Origin: Dacryopinax spathularia | Lineage: Eukaryota > Basidiomycota > Dacrymycetes > Dacrymycetales > Dacrymycetaceae | Reading direction: 5' to 3' | Length of the DNA stretch: 64,000 nt | NCBI GenBank assembly: GCA_037974965.1 | Contig: JBBPFI010000010.1 | Location: forward strand, 248,001 to 312,000 | Part shown: positions 33,343 through 45,605 of the stretch, one piece after another | Numbering within the stretch: position 1 is the first letter of the stretch | Layout of the letters: the number at the start of each line of letters is the position of its first letter | Notes under the pieces: model-generated | What the model saw: only the letters and a program-made list of their open reading frames with translations | What the model was told of the DNA's origin: nothing | Databases searched by the model: none | Position numbers and translations under genes: made by a program

Positions 33343-34797
33343 CTACTCCATCGTCAAATCCAACCTCCCCCCACAATTCACCCTCAACGTATCACACCCC
33401 CCACCGCCCACCTCTCCCCCCTCGCCAACGCCCTCAACAGCCTCCCCATTCCCCGCACTCCAACTCGCCGTCCCCAAGAACCCCCCAAACTCCAAGTCCA
33501 AATCCCCCGAACTCTGCAGCTGAGCCTGCAAGCATCTCTCGTGCCCTGGGTTGTTCACGCGTAAGTGAAACGCGCCTGTTCCGGAGTGCGTCTCGAGCGC
33601 TGCGTTGGTTATGCCCGTGCCTTGCTGACTGCTTAGGACGACGGCGGAGAGGTCTACGTTCCCCCTCGGCGTCGCGGCCAGCTCGAGAGACTGCGCAATC
33701 GCGATTTCCCCCTGGAGGTAGCCAGCAGCGAGAGAGAGCTTCGTCTCCTCCGCCGTGAATGCCTGACTTGGCCAAAGGAGGTTCGCATCACTATCCGCAT
33801 GCAGGGTCACTTCCAGCGTCCTCAGAAAGGGCGAGAACGCGTCACGGCCGTTGCCCCAGCTGTCTCCGACCCGGACTTGGGACACGGTCTGGAGGTCTAG
33901 GGTCAGGGAATGCAGGTTGCCGGGGATGAAGAGGATGGCGTCCATTCGTATGCAGTAGGAGGCGGAGGGGAGTGACTCGTATATCAAATGCGGGGCGCTG
34001 TCCGCAGAGCCGCCAACGCCAGCGAGCCGGAAATCCATCTTTGGCTCAGGGGAGGAAAAGGCCAGCTGGGCGACGAGGTCGGTGATGGTCGTGTCTGTTT
34101 GACGTTCCAGGGTGAGGGTGAGAGCGGTGTTGGCGCCTTGCGTGCGCAGGAGGAACGTGTTCTCCCCTTCGGAGGTGGTGAGTGGGAGATGGAAGATCGT
34201 GTGGTTTGAGGCGTCGGATTCGAACGAGGGGTTGAGGTAGAAGTAAGGGGCGGCGTCGCAGCCTAGTCCTTCGCTCCAGGCGGGCATCCCATCCGAGGCG
34301 TTCTTTTTCGGTGCCTGTCCACTACGTCAGCCTGCATTCAGAGGAGGGTGTCGAAAGGAGGAAGGGCGTACGATAAACCAACTCCAGGCAACCTTCATCC
34401 CTATCCACAGCCCCCACAGCACACCCAGCGCAGCAAGGACCTTCAAAAACGTCGACACCTTCACATTAACCCCCCCAACCCCCGGAGCCTTCCGCCTCCT
34501 CCTACTGCTAGGCCGATGATGAGACGCATGCTCATGCACAAAAGCGGCATGTTCATCTGAGACTTCTTCCCCCAACTCCGCGTCTGCTCCCTCTAGGTCT
34601 GGAGGATGACTCGGGCGGGTGATGCGATCGGAGAGAGGATGTTGTTCGGTTCGGGGGGTGGAGTCATCGTCTTCGGCTTGGAAGAGGACCTCGCCGTCCC
34701 CGCCTTGGTCGCGAGCTCGGGGAAGGGAAGAGTAGCGGGCTCCGGAGAGTTGTTGTCGGAGTTGGGAGACGCCAGGTAGACGTGAGAGGGCATCCAT
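33343..34797 (-). CDS. Single-pass membrane protein with beta-rich adhesin-like ectodomain
   Basis: Two exons. The first (34797 to about 34373) encodes a cytosolic N-terminus with a basic patch (RPSSRRRRKAPG) and one transmembrane helix (LKVLAALGVLWGLWIGMKVA). After an intron the ectodomain begins APKKNASDGMPAWSEGLGCD and runs through alternating beta-strand sequence (TLTLERQTDTTITDLVAQLA, LHSLTLDLQTVSQVRVGDSW, LEVTLHADSDANLLWPSQAF) to LRVNCGGRLDLTME. It resembles fungal DUF4097/DUF7330-type putative adhesin domains in repeat character; no signature motif fixes the family. ATG 34797 is the first in frame. It faces the TAG1-like gene tail-to-tail, and both are type II single-pass proteins. Confidence 0.6.
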
Positions 34798-35130
34798 GGT
34801 CACTCAGACACAGTTATATGGACAATATCAGGCTTTATCTGATGTAAACACGAGTTTGGGCTATAATGGATGGTCCATTGTCGGTGTGGGAATGCTGCGG
34901 GGTGAGGAAGAGAAGATAAGATCTCGAGACCCTGAATATGGGAAGCAATCACTGATCAGATCAGGTGATCATCTCGATCATTTTGTACGTACGGCCGAGG
35001 ACGAAAGCAAGAGGTCAGGCAGAGAGTGCTGAATGCATGAAGGGTATCGTATTGCAGTGCCGAGAAACATGGTACAGTAATGTGCGAGGATCATAAGGAA
35101 GCGAGGGGTCCAACCAGAAATATGAACATT
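34798..35130. other. Short intergenic region
   Basis: 333 bases holding the promoter of the adhesin-like gene and the 3' end of the PQ-loop gene. Nothing else seen. Confidence 0.45.
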
Positions 35131-36569
35131 CTACTTCGAATCCGACCTTCCCCAGGAAAACCAAGGAAGGACGAGCTTCCCCGTTTCTCTCGAAGTCCGT
35201 ACCATCAGTGGGGTCGTCTCGTCTACCGGCGCATTTCCATCACCCGATTCTCCTGCGCCAGGTGCTTCTTGCCCCTCCTCAGCCGGGGCTGGCAGGCCTA
35301 GCGGTGCAGGACCGGCCTGCTCAAGCTGTGGTGACGCTTCCTCTGCCGCTGCTGGTGAGAGGTCGCCATTCTCCGCGGCATCTCCTACCACAAACGGGCT
35401 TGCGTCGGCATCAGCGCCAGACTTCGACAGGATTGGGTTGCCGAAGTCGTCGATCCCCAACCTGGCTTGCCGTGCTTTCCAGACGAGGCACATAGTGAGC
35501 AGCATGCCCTGCATCACTCCCGCTGCAGCGTAGGGCAACCAAGACGTCCAGTTCGTTCCTTCCCTGCACGCATGTCAGCCACTATCAGGTGATCGCGCAT
35601 AGTGTAGGCACGGTTGAAAGGGGAGGCACACCTTATAGCAAGGGAGATGACAAACAATACCGCTCCGGGACACTGAATACACATCATCGGTATGCTCAGC
35701 GCTCCCACCAGGCGATCGCGATACGTCTTATACAACTGAGGCGCATACTGGAAGCAGGCGAGAAGTGACGCAGTGATACCCTGGAACCCGGCCCAGAGCT
35801 CGGCTTGTCTTGTCGGCTGGGATGGGGAGGGTGGAGGAGAGGAGAGCACGATCCAGAATGTTACGAAGACGGAGATGACGCTGGTGAGGAAAGAAGTGAG
35901 TCAGGGGTGTTCAAGGCAGAGGGTGGCGGGAGGTGCATACAGGTGGACAAAGACGAGCGCGCAGAGCGCTTTTGCTTCGTTCCATTCTGCGGTGGCTACC
36001 AGAAGCTCTTCGAACTCTTCTCCTCGCTCGTCGGTTGGTGCCGGTGTTGTGTCGGAATAGGAAGGTCGGGCCCGTGGTGATCGTATGTGATGTTGTCTCC
36101 TTGACGGAGGGTAGTACAGCAGAAATAGGATAACACTGAAGGCTCCCAGTAAGCATATATTGGATATCTAATGGTGGAAGGGAGACGTACATGAGCGTAA
36201 ACATCGCCCACTGCAGCGAGACTTGCAGTATTCCGATAGTGTTCTCCAAACACTGCCCTACCGTCCAGCTCGCACAACACCTCACCACCCCCCACTGCAG
36301 CGTCACGACGTTAAGCATCCCTGCTGCACTGCTCGTACTCCCGAGCAGGAGGAACCATGGTGATATCCCTTCTGATGTGCGGGTGGAGAGGATGCGGTAG
36401 TGTTGTGGTAGGTAGGAGATGACGATGCCCGCGCAGAGGAAGGAGGTGAGGATCAGCGCGAAGGTGTCGTGTACCTGCACACCGTCCCTGCGTCAGTCAA
36501 ACCAAACAGCAGCAGCAGTGTTGGACACACCGGCTTGCACACTCGTTCATCAAGTATCCACACGTCCAT
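35131..36569 (-). CDS. PQ-loop repeat membrane transporter-like protein
   Basis: Five exons. The first (MDVWILDERVCKP, ATG 36569) is inferred, because the next exon begins with VHDTFALILTSFLCAGIVIS after an AG and has no ATG of its own. Two PQ motifs are visible, SYLPQHYRIL near residue 35 and QYAPQLYKTYRDRLVGALSI in the second half, each followed by a Ser/Ile-Pro pattern and flanked by hydrophobic helices (WFLLLGSTSSAAGMLNVVTL, VISVFVTFWIVLSS). A hydrophilic loop separates the two halves. PQ-loop proteins include cystinosin, Ypq cationic amino-acid exporters and SWEETs. The long acidic C-terminal tail (PAPAEEGQEAPGAGESGDGN) is unusual. Substrate unknown. Confidence 0.8.
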
Positions 36570-37137
36570 GTTGGTAGACGGCGAGCAAACGTCTGGTAAC
36601 ACGCAGCGATCGCGCAGGAGACGTCGTCGTCGGCTTGCAAGGGTTCCTCGCCGGAGCCGAGTCTTACCCCGCATCCCGCACAAAAGGCCAACCAAAGCGC
36701 ACACGACTTGCTCTCGACCAGGGCCGGGCATAAGGTACCCTCCCGCCCCTTCCCTTCACAGTGGACAACGGGCGGGCAGGTCAGTCCGCCGGGCCGAGAG
36801 GGAGTGTGGTCTGCATTTCGCTAGCGGTGGGAGCGCCCTGCTCTCTATGTACGTATAGGAGTTGGGGAGCGAGGATGGGCTGCTAGAGCTTGTGTTGACC
36901 GACATATCGTGTGCGCATCAGTTGCGTATGTACTCGCGATCATATGATAGCACATAGTGTGTATCTCCTCTATAGAGGACCCGGCCTGCACCTACAATGA
37001 TGTTGCCATCGCCCGAAATCAGCCCGAGATCATGTGTGCTCTCAGCGCTGCATGCGGGCACAGCGGGCTTCCCCGCATCCTGCTCGCTGTCAGGGACGTC
37101 GACGGCCTTGCCATCGTACATCCCCGCAACCACTACC
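36570..37137. other. Divergent intergenic region
   Basis: About 570 bases between the PQ-loop and the dioxygenase start codons; both promoters are expected. The frame at 36997-37137 is open upstream of the chosen dioxygenase ATG but has no family resemblance. Confidence 0.4.
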
Positions 37138-38714
37138 ATGTTTGCCCGTCGACCCCTCACCCGGCTTGGAAGATCACTGGAGCAACGATCTCGTCTTTCG
37201 CGCGTCTTAGGAAAGCGACATATCGCCTCGACCAGCTCGGCACCAGCAGACGATGATGCATATCGATCGATGCTGTCCGACGTCCGCCTACAAAAGAACT
37301 CTCACGAAAAACGATTAAGCCGCACGGTCCACGTATGGCTAGGAGATAGATCGGACCCCCCCGCAGAGTTCAGCTATACATGGTTGCGCGAATTTTGCCC
37401 CTGCAAGGAATGTCTCGACCCGTCGACCGGCCAGAGACGAACGAGAGCCAGCCCTGTCCTTGATCACGGTGTAGATCGCGATACGGAACTCTCGGTGCAG
37501 GCGATAGATAAAGCAAACGATGCACTGCACATCACATGGAAGGATGGACACCAGAGCACGTACGCGCACGAATACCTTGCTACCTACAAAAGCTGGAGGA
37601 CTGTCGCTCGCTATCGAACGTCACCCCCACCGCGCTTCCTGTGGAACAAGGTCACCCTCGCCCGCACGCACTTCGCCTGGCCACTATCTCCTGCAGGCCG
37701 CGCCCAAGCAATGGCCAATCTCCTCAAATACGGCGTCACCTTCCTCTCGGACGTCCCGCAGAATGGAGAAGCCATCGAGGACGTCGCCAAGGCTTTTGGA
37801 GACATCCGCGATACCTTCTACGGCAGGACATGGGATGTGCGCAGCGTGCCGAACAGCACCAATGTCGCGTATACCGACCAGGACTTGGGCTTTCACCAAG
37901 ATCTCCTGTACGTTCCTTCATCGCTGATATTGCTAGAAGTTTGTCTGACGATCAAGGCAGATATATGCGTGTCCCGCCTGCGTATCAGGTGCTCCATTGC
38001 GTGGAGAACGAGGTCTCCGGCGGCGAATCCGCCCTAGTAGACGGCGTATACGCCGCCTATAAGCTCGGGGAGCGTGAGCCCTCGCTCTTCTCCCTCCTGG
38101 CCAACTTCCCCGTCCCGTTCCAATACGTTAATGCTGGCCAACGACGATTCTGTAGTCATCCCACATTTGAAGTGGTTTACGATGGAGCCGGTGCTGACGG
38201 CGTTTGGCAACATCGCCCTCTCATGTATGGTGCTCCCTCCGATTTTCCACGCCCGACGGTGCCACCACACATACCCCTCCCATGGATGCGCTTCAGAACC
38301 ATCGCGCGCATCAACTACTCGCCGCCCTTTCAGGCGCCCATTGCTGGTGGAATGCTGCCGGACAGACTTCTTGACGCACTGCGCGAGTATCAGGAGACGT
38401 TAAACGACTCGCTTCTGGTCTACAAGTATAAGATGCGGCCCGGAGACGCGGTTGTTTTTGATAACCGCCGCGTGCTGCACGCGCGCACGGCCTTCGACGC
38501 AAACGAGGGGTCCCGCTGGCTCAAGGGGTGCTACTTGGACGAAGACTCCGTAGTGGACACTTGGAGGCACCTTGAGGAAGAAAGCCTGTCGGCGGGAGCC
38601 CCGCGGTCTCCGTTAGTGGAGACATTAATGGAACTTTTGGAAGGGGGCCCTCAAAAACAGTTGTCCTCCCCCGAGAGCGAGGGCGTAGTAGACACTCTAC
38701 CGCGAACTTCCTAG
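37138..38714 (+). CDS. Gamma-butyrobetaine hydroxylase-like Fe(II)/2-oxoglutarate dioxygenase
   Basis: Two exons with a short intron at 37909-37960. The basic N-terminus (MFARRPLTRLGRSLEQRSRL) looks like a mitochondrial presequence. The N-terminal domain carries WLREFCPCKECLDPSTGQR, the Cys-containing zinc site typical of gamma-butyrobetaine and trimethyllysine dioxygenases. The TauD-type core shows the iron ligands His and Asp in GFHQDLLY, split by the intron, and the distal His in FDNRRVLHART with the Arg for 2-oxoglutarate after it (EGSRWLKGCYLD). These enzymes make carnitine. A C-terminal extension of about 50 residues follows the core. Choice between the two carnitine-pathway hydroxylases is not certain. 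Confidence 0.88.
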
Positions 38715-38863
38715 GTAATTGCGCCCCGCAAGGTCTGATGTGAATCGCAACCTGTTTCATCGCGCGATTGACCGCACGTAAGCGCGTATATTCAACGTTC
38801 GAGCTGGTTGTCTTGTCACTCTACTTGCTACTGGATACAATGCTCGAACTGGGCGTCCCTAAC

Positions 38864-39081
38864 TCAAGCCTTGGTGTTCGTGCCCTCGCCATGACCGGCC
38901 TTCTCCTCTGCGACGGCGTTCTTAGGGTCGTCAACGTTCTGACGGACGCGTCAGCCGCGTGTGCACGAGAAAAGAAGCAAGTGCCACGTACTGTAGCCTG
39001 GTTGATCTCTTTCTCCGTACCCTTGAGGTCGATGTCCTCGGCCTTCTTGAACTCCTCGCCTTTGCCAAACAGGGACGACAT
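38864..39081 (-). CDS. Small hydrophilic protein, 54 residues
   Basis: Two exons, 39081-38992 and 38938-38864, flank a 53-nt intron with a GTACGT donor and CAG acceptor. They give MSSLFGKGEEFKKAEDIDLK, GTEKEINQAT and then NVDDPKNAVAEEKAGHGEGT to the stop. The product is charged, lacks a membrane segment and has no motif I recognise. Support comes from an in-frame join, strong splice signals and exon lengths divisible by three. It lies between the dioxygenase and SET genes. Confidence 0.55.
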
Positions 39082-40023
39082 GTTGGAGATGATCGGTGCT
39101 TTGGTAATAACGGGCAACGAAGTGTGTCTGTCCGTCCAAACTATCAGAACCTGGAACAGCAATAATGCGTATAAGGGACCTACGAAGGTAATAGTAGTTG
39201 GAAGTCGTAAGATGCTAGTTGGAAGCCTCGAGCTCGGGCGTATGCGTTGGGTATATGAGCGTCATGAGTGGATGAGGTGAGGAGGCGCGATCGGTCAGTG
39301 ACGTCATATGCGGGGAGAGCGGGTCGACCTGACGCGCTTTCCGGCTGAAAAGAGCAACCGAAATGGAGGCAAATTATGCAGCTTCCCTCGGAGTTGCGGA
39401 GAAACATTAATCGTGCGGCGACAGGCGCCCGATCAGAGTAGTAACGGATATCTGGGTCTTTCCTTCGGCTTCTGCCCGGTCACGTGCCTCCTGTGCCAGA
39501 TTGGATTGCGGAGCTGGGATTTGACTGGTCTTGGGGATCTGTTCTCTGCTTCCCCTTTCCAAAACAAGCAGAACTGGAGGGTGGCAAGTAGGTATCGGAT
39601 GTGCTGCTTCTCTCCACCGGGCACGAGAAATTGATTCTGGATCAACCCAGACTTTGGCGGTCAAGAATTATCCTATCGATGGCCATTCTTAGATTGGGAT
39701 TCGTGCCGGTCGACATAGTGACGAAATATTCAGTTCCATTTGCTTTGTCCACCGTAGTCAGCAGCCCCACACCGATGTTGCGAAAGGCTGCAGCTTGGCC
39801 TAAAAACCGCGAGCTGCGTACTCAAGGAATTGTGTTTCTTTTCAGCTGTTGCGGGACAAGGCGGCAGTCATGTCTAGGTGCTGTTTTCACGTAAATTACG
39901 CGTACACAACATGCAAGAGAATATGCGTACTTACCGCTATGAGAAGAACCGCATCCCATCAACCTCGATACCACTGGCAGAGAAAGGCTTTACCACCGAC
40001 TTGTTACTCCCAGACCGTTGCAG
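39082..40023. other. Intergenic region
   Basis: About 940 bases with no supported gene. It should hold the small protein's promoter and the SET gene's 3' end. Confidence 0.45.
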
Positions 40024-41195
40024 CTACTCCCTTCGCTTCGCCATCTGCACCCACATCCTATATGCCCCTGTGACACCCGGCTCACTAAATTCCGGCATTC
40101 CAACATAACCTTCCTCCTCGATTATCTCTCTCATCTTGCTGAAGCCTTCCAGCACTTCACTTCTCTGCCACTCCCCACTAGCGATGCCCCGCACGATCTC
40201 GTCGACCTTCCTTCTCCGGGAATCGCTCGCTGCTAGTGCGTCTCCTTCCAAGGAACAGCATTCACAGGCACAGGAGAAGTTGAACAGCTCGCGCAGGATC
40301 GCTTGACGCTCGTCCCTCGTGCGCTGGATGAGAGCAGACGTGTACTCAATCGTTATTTCTTCGCCTTCAGCGATTGGCGTGGTGGCGTAGACAGTCATAA
40401 GCAAATTTGACCAGTCTATGGCATGGTCTGCAAGCATCGTCCAGCCTCTATGAATCGCGCCTCAACGGCATGAACAGTCGTACCTGCATTGTTTCTGGGA
40501 GTGTGCTCAATAGGAGGGCCCGCAATTCAAAGCTCGGAGACTCACAAGCACGAATGATTGATCCTGGCAATCCTGGGAAAGATGAACCCGGCATGAGTGG
40601 GTCTTTTCTCGCCCATTCTGTCTGTCTGCTCAGTCTCGGCACCGTGATCTCCCTCCCCTGCCTCGCCCTCGTTCTCGTCTTCGTCCTCATAGCGCCCAGC
40701 CCACTCCTCGTCAACTTCAGGCAGTTCCACATTGAACCCATTGGTAGCTCTCCGGCCGAGCACTTCACCTAGCTCGTTCGGCGCAACATTCGCCAAGCTC
40801 ATCAACGTCTCCTGTGCGCGAGCGTTCATCTGGCCAAAAAGTACATCCGCCTCTTCCCGCCCCAGTTCCTGAGGCCAGATGCAGAGCGGGTGCTCCGTTA
40901 GGATAGGCTCTCCTCGCTCCAGGGCACACGTGGCGAACGCTCCGACCGAGGTGCTGCCGCCTTTGCTCGTTGTAGAACGCAGCACGTAGGGATCTTCATC
41001 GGGTGTTGATTCAGAGGGAATAGATGAACTGTCCGAAGCGTTTAGCAGGAGGATATTTAGGATGTGAGCCCGTAAGGATGGGGCGATTGAGGGAAGCATC
41101 GTTGGGTGGAGGAAAGGGACGGCTGCGAGAAGCGCGACGCGACGCCCGCGAAGACCTCGACGGCGACCAGCACCATCACCGCATCCTCTGGACAT
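40024..41195 (-). CDS. SET-domain protein (SMYD/SET5-like)
   Basis: Three exons. The N-terminal half includes DPYVLRSTTSKGGSTSVGAF and ATCALERGEPILTEHPLCIW, the start of a SET fold of the kind seen in SMYD-like proteins, then an acidic insert. The catalytic core ARINHSC is followed after two short introns by LNNADHAIDWSNLLMTVYAT, PIAEGEEITIEYTS and the post-SET cysteines FNFSCACECC. This HSC...GEEI.I.Y pattern is diagnostic for SET lysine methyltransferases. No MYND finger is visible between the SET halves, so it is closer to MYND-less fungal SET proteins. Substrate unknown. ATG 41195 is the first in frame but lies in an Arg/Gly-rich stretch; the later Met (PTMLPSIAPSL) is an alternative start. 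Confidence 0.82.
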
Positions 41196-41527
41196 CCTCT
41201 TGGCTTCATCGTCAACATCTAACCATTACACAAGCTTGATGAAATTGCGTACTGCCGACCTATATCTGGCAACATGGTCGGTGATTGCTTGGTGCCGGTG
41301 TATCGACATCGCCAGCGCCAGACACGCGTCCAGCACGTTTACGATGGACTCTCGGGATGTCTTCTAGCTCGTAAACTAGGCTTGTGACAGCATCGTGCCT
41401 ATCTCCCTACACCATGATTCACATAGACAACACAGTACAACGTCTGAGTACGTGTATCATCTAGGTCTTAAAGCTTGTGCTCATCAGTCAACAGGTGCAA
41501 CCCATTTACGAGCGCATATAGCTCCCT
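41196..41527. promoter_or_regulatory. Divergent promoter region between SET and DUF6535 genes
   Basis: 332 bases between two opposed start codons. No TATA box or further gene identified. Confidence 0.4.
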
Positions 41528-44034
41528 ATGACGCCGACGTTGAGCCCGCTCAGTCCGCTCAGTCCCACAAGCCCGACAGATAGTACACACGGACACCGCC
41601 AAGCGTGGGTGGACGAGTTTCCGTCAGCGCCCGACAAGTCGGACAATGCGGAGATCTGGCGGACGTATGTGGACAAGGCGGACGAGTATGATGGCGCGCT
41701 CATCAGACGGTGGAATGAGGGCATGGACGTATTCCTGCTTTTTGTAAGCATGCGATGACTGCTCCTGGATACTAAACCTGACGATAGATATAGACGGGCT
41801 TGTATTCCGCGATCTTGTCGGCATTCCTGATCGCTTCCTGGTCTAATCTGCAGCCCGACATCAACCAAGCAACCGTCGACGCGCTCACGGTCTTGTCGCA
41901 ACAGCTTGCCGCATCAGCTGGCGGCAGCTCGCCCAGCCCATACGAGCAGTCACCTTTCACACCACCCGTGTCGGCAATAGTCGTCAACGCCCTCTGGTTT
42001 GCAAGTCTCTGCGTTAGCCTATTCGCCGCCATAGGAGCGATGCTCGTCAAGGAGTGGCTCAGCGCATATACACAGAACGTCGCCCTAGTACCCGTCGAAC
42101 GCGCACAACAGCGTCAGTTCCGCTATTCCGGCTTACACAAGTGGGGTGTACCGACCATCGTCAGCTTCCTACCCATCTCCATCCACCTTGCCGTCTTTCT
42201 CTTCTTTACCGGTCTCGTTGTCTTCACGTGGCCTGTCAGCTGGCCGCTGTCCCTCCTGCTCCTGGCCCTTCTTGCCGCCGGCGTGGCTTTCTACATTGCC
42301 GCGAGCGTAGCACCGGTGTTCTACCCCGACTGCCCCTACAAGTCACCGCTGTATCCTGCATTACAATTTGTTTGGATCAACACCCGTGTCTTTGCCTATC
42401 GACTGGCTCGTCACGTTAAGCCCTTCGTCCGGCGAAGGGATGAAGAAGCTCTGGCATCTGCTGGTCATCCGTTCACGGAGTACTCCGATATCCTGGAACG
42501 CCGACACATCGAGGAGAAGACCGTCACGTTGCAGTCTCAAGCGCTGGGCTGGCTTGTCAATTCAACAGACCATGCAGCTCAAGCAGAAGCCCTCCACTTC
42601 CTGGCATGGTGGCGGATGCCATCGCCTGTATGGGTCGCCATTGAGGGTGCCGTCCAGGTCGCAGCAGCAGCATTCCTGCGCCGACGGCTGACCAGCATCC
42701 TTAAGGACGCAGAGCGTCAGGTCTCACGTGAAGAGCTCGAATGGCTCGCTTTGATCTCTACGCACACTGCTCGAGAAGAGTCGATCGTGCCTCCAGATCT
42801 GCTTGAGCAAGTCACGACTCAGCTCCGGTCCAAAGCGGCAAGGCACACATACCATGATGCGCTCATCACAGTCCTCGGAACAAACTCCGGAGAGCATGTC
42901 ACGGTCTTGCAAGTAGCCGCCAGTCGATATCGCCTCAATACCTTTTTCTTCTGCGCCATACTGGAGAGGCACAACATTACGGGCAGGCAGGCCGACCATG
43001 CTACATTGTTGTCCGCCCTCCGCACACTGCATGAACTCGCACAGCTCGTGACCGAAGAGTCGGTTCCGTCCCGTTTTCTGCACAAATATCTGCAAGTCCT
43101 CCTGGACACCTTTCGAGCAGGATCTACAACAGCAGACTCAAATACTGCCGTTGACAGTGCAGAATGGAAACCGAAGTATCCGGCCGGTGCGGCAAACCCT
43201 GGACCTCTGCTCGTGCAAGCCCTGTGCCTGCTTTGCCCTCGCGGCGGTTTGGACCTCACCTTGAACTGGCTATACAACAATCACTACATCGCACCGATAC
43301 GCCGAAGTCTGCTTCTCTGCCTCACCCTCAACAGTGGCCTTCTGAACCATGTCCAACGTATCGAGCTGATATCCGCGCTATCCGCTTGGGGCCTCGGCGC
43401 CGTCCGAGACTCACATGCTGATGCATTAAGCGCCGACGACACGAAGACAGTCCTCGCTCGTGCACTGCTGACAACTTGTGCTCTGCTCAATCAGGGAGGT
43501 GGCATGCAGCTCTCCCGACTACTGGAAATCCTGCGATACGTGATTGCGGCCGGTATCAGCGGGAACACGCTCGAAGAACCACTTCTGCTGTGCCTGAACC
43601 AGTCCGTCTCGCTCGATCCGTCGCTCATCATGACATTCCTTCGAGATGGAAGCCTTAAGCGCCTTATTGCCAGCATCCAAGACGCCCGCGACCCATTCTG
43701 CCTTGCGGCGATCACGATAGCATCAGCCGCTTGCGAACCCGTCTGGGACAATGACATGGACGAAGCCGAGGAAGAGGTGGCGATGTTGCTCGTTCGAAGC
43801 GGATGGATGCCAGCGATGGCAAAATATGGCATGGACTACATCTTCGAGCACTATCGGAAGATAAGCGACACACGCCACTTCGAAAGGATGCGGACGACAT
43901 TAGGGGACTGTATCGAGATCCTGAGTTATTTGCGGTATGCTGACGTGGAGGAACATCGTCTGATGGACAGGTATGCCGCGCGGTGCGGTAGACGAAGCCC
44001 AGAACGGATGGCAAGAAAAAACAGTTTGTTCTGA
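41528..44034 (+). CDS. DUF6535 membrane protein
   Basis: Two exons (41528-41743 and 41794-44034) give 818 residues. The N-terminal signature WRTYVDKADEYDGALIRRWN, then EGMDVFLLF joined across the intron to TGLYSAILSAFLIASW, is the hallmark of DUF6535, a family expanded in mushroom-forming basidiomycetes. Further membrane helices follow: VNALWFASLCVSLFAAIGAM, IHLAVFLFFTGLVVFTWPV and LLLLALLAAGVAFYIAASVA, with the conserved VKEWLSAY and HKWGVPT between them. The remaining 550 residues are soluble and helical, with possible armadillo-like character. Function is unknown for the whole family. Confidence 0.85.
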
Positions 44035-44230
44035 GATCTCAGACCTTTGCAAACGAAGCATGTATAAGTTATATGGTGTAGAATAAGTATTTCTCTGGAA
44101 GCCTGACGAGATCTTGAGACCACAATCCATTCTGGAGGCTGTATCGCCCAGTCGATATCCCAAGAAATTCGAGTGGGTACATTTTGGATTTCTAGAATAC
44201 ATTATAAAAGGACACAACAACACCGACCTG

Positions 44231-45605
44231 CTAGTCAAACGGTACCGGCCGCAAGCCTGGCACATTCAACACAGCTGGTTTCCTGTCCGCCTCCATCTTC
44301 TCGGCTTGCGCCGCACCAAACACAGCCGGAATCTTGATACCACAGCAATCGCCCCATCCGGACTGAACATGCACATGCCCCTCATGCTCAACAATGCCCT
44401 CCTTCCCCTCGAGCTCCGAGATAGGCGTGCCGGTGAAAGGAAGGAGCGAACCGAAGTAGAAGTGCTGGATTACGGGCAGTTTGCCTAGCACTTCGCCCCG
44501 ATACATCTTTAGCATGCCGCTGTTCACTTTGTCCCATGTCTTGACGGAGGAGATATCGTCTAGCATAGGCGAGTGCCATCGCAGTGAAGCTGTTTTAATC
44601 TAAAAGTCAGCGGGTCAGTACATCACCCACAGGAGCCCGGTAAAGAATGGACGCACAGAGTTGATGAATGCGATGCAAGCGATGTACATGTAGTCCTTGC
44701 TGAACATCTCCAGTACGTCGGCGTCGTGTATGCTCTTTGGCCGCAAGTACTTGTGGCCCCGTAGTTGGGCCGAGCCGAACACGAATGGAAGGAAGTGATA
44801 GTCGTCGAGACCCCAGACACCGTGTGATCCGGCGGGTTCGAGCCAGTATGTCTGTTGGAGAGTGCGCATAACTTGTATATATCTGGTGGCCAGCATTAAC
44901 GGGTGGAACTGATGAAAGGTAAGGAAGAGGCGCACCTCCAGAAGACCTTGATCACCACAGCACGGTCGTCTTCTTGTTTGAGCACGCTAAGCTTCTCCAG
45001 GCATATTCTGGACAATTGGTAAGCATAGGCGAACACTAGAAGAGGAAGACACGTACAGCCAGCACAGGAAGTTCAGCTCCATGCCGCTCCCGTAGTCAAT
45101 CCTTGTCCGATTGCCCCAACTCTCGCCAAAGTAAACCGACAGCTCGGGTATGGCTTCCTCCGGTATGCCGTCGATCTTCTTGTGTAAACTTGTGGATGCC
45201 TATTTGGACGTGAGCGGGTAGTCAGGGAGAAAACACACATGAAAACACGTACCTGTCCGACTTTGTCATAGAAGTCGCGGAAAGCAGGGTTGCCGAAGCG
45301 GGATGCAGAGTTGGGCACGGGCGGAGTGCCCTTGGCAATCTGTTCCACGCCGTCCAGTACTTCAACAATCTGCTTCACGCTCTATACCACAGATCTCAGT
45401 AGTTCATTCACTAAATCATGATTGACTGCATGCGTACTTCGGACATCTCGCACGGATCGGTCAGCTTCACCCCAACGACAGCCTCGTTGAGCCGCTCGAT
45501 GGTGCCGATCACAGTCGCGTAGGTCGGTGAGTTCTCCCACTCCGTCACTTGACCCTGGGTGAGGATACATTTCGTTGGTATCTTGAACGAGTTCGAGGTG
45601 GACAT
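44231..45605 (-). CDS. Protein phosphatase 2A activator (PTPA, peptidyl-prolyl isomerase)
   Basis: Six exons. The start MSTSNSFKIPTKCILTQGQV is followed by SVKQIVEVLDGVEQIAKGTP, RFGNPAFRDFYDKV, the conserved ESWGNRTRIDYGSGMELNFL and CWL, then ICLEKLSVLKQEDDRAVV, YWLEPAGSHGVWGLDDYHFL, ADVLEMFSKDYMYIACIAFI, MLDDISSVKTWDKVNSGMLK, YRGEVLGKLPVIQHFYFGSL and the end VPGLRPVPFD. These blocks cover the whole PTPA/RRD family in order. PTPA loads catalytic metal and activates PP2A; yeast has two, RRD1 and RRD2, and I cannot tell which subtype this is. ATG 45605 was preferred to the open upstream frame, because the family starts near this point. Confidence 0.93.
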
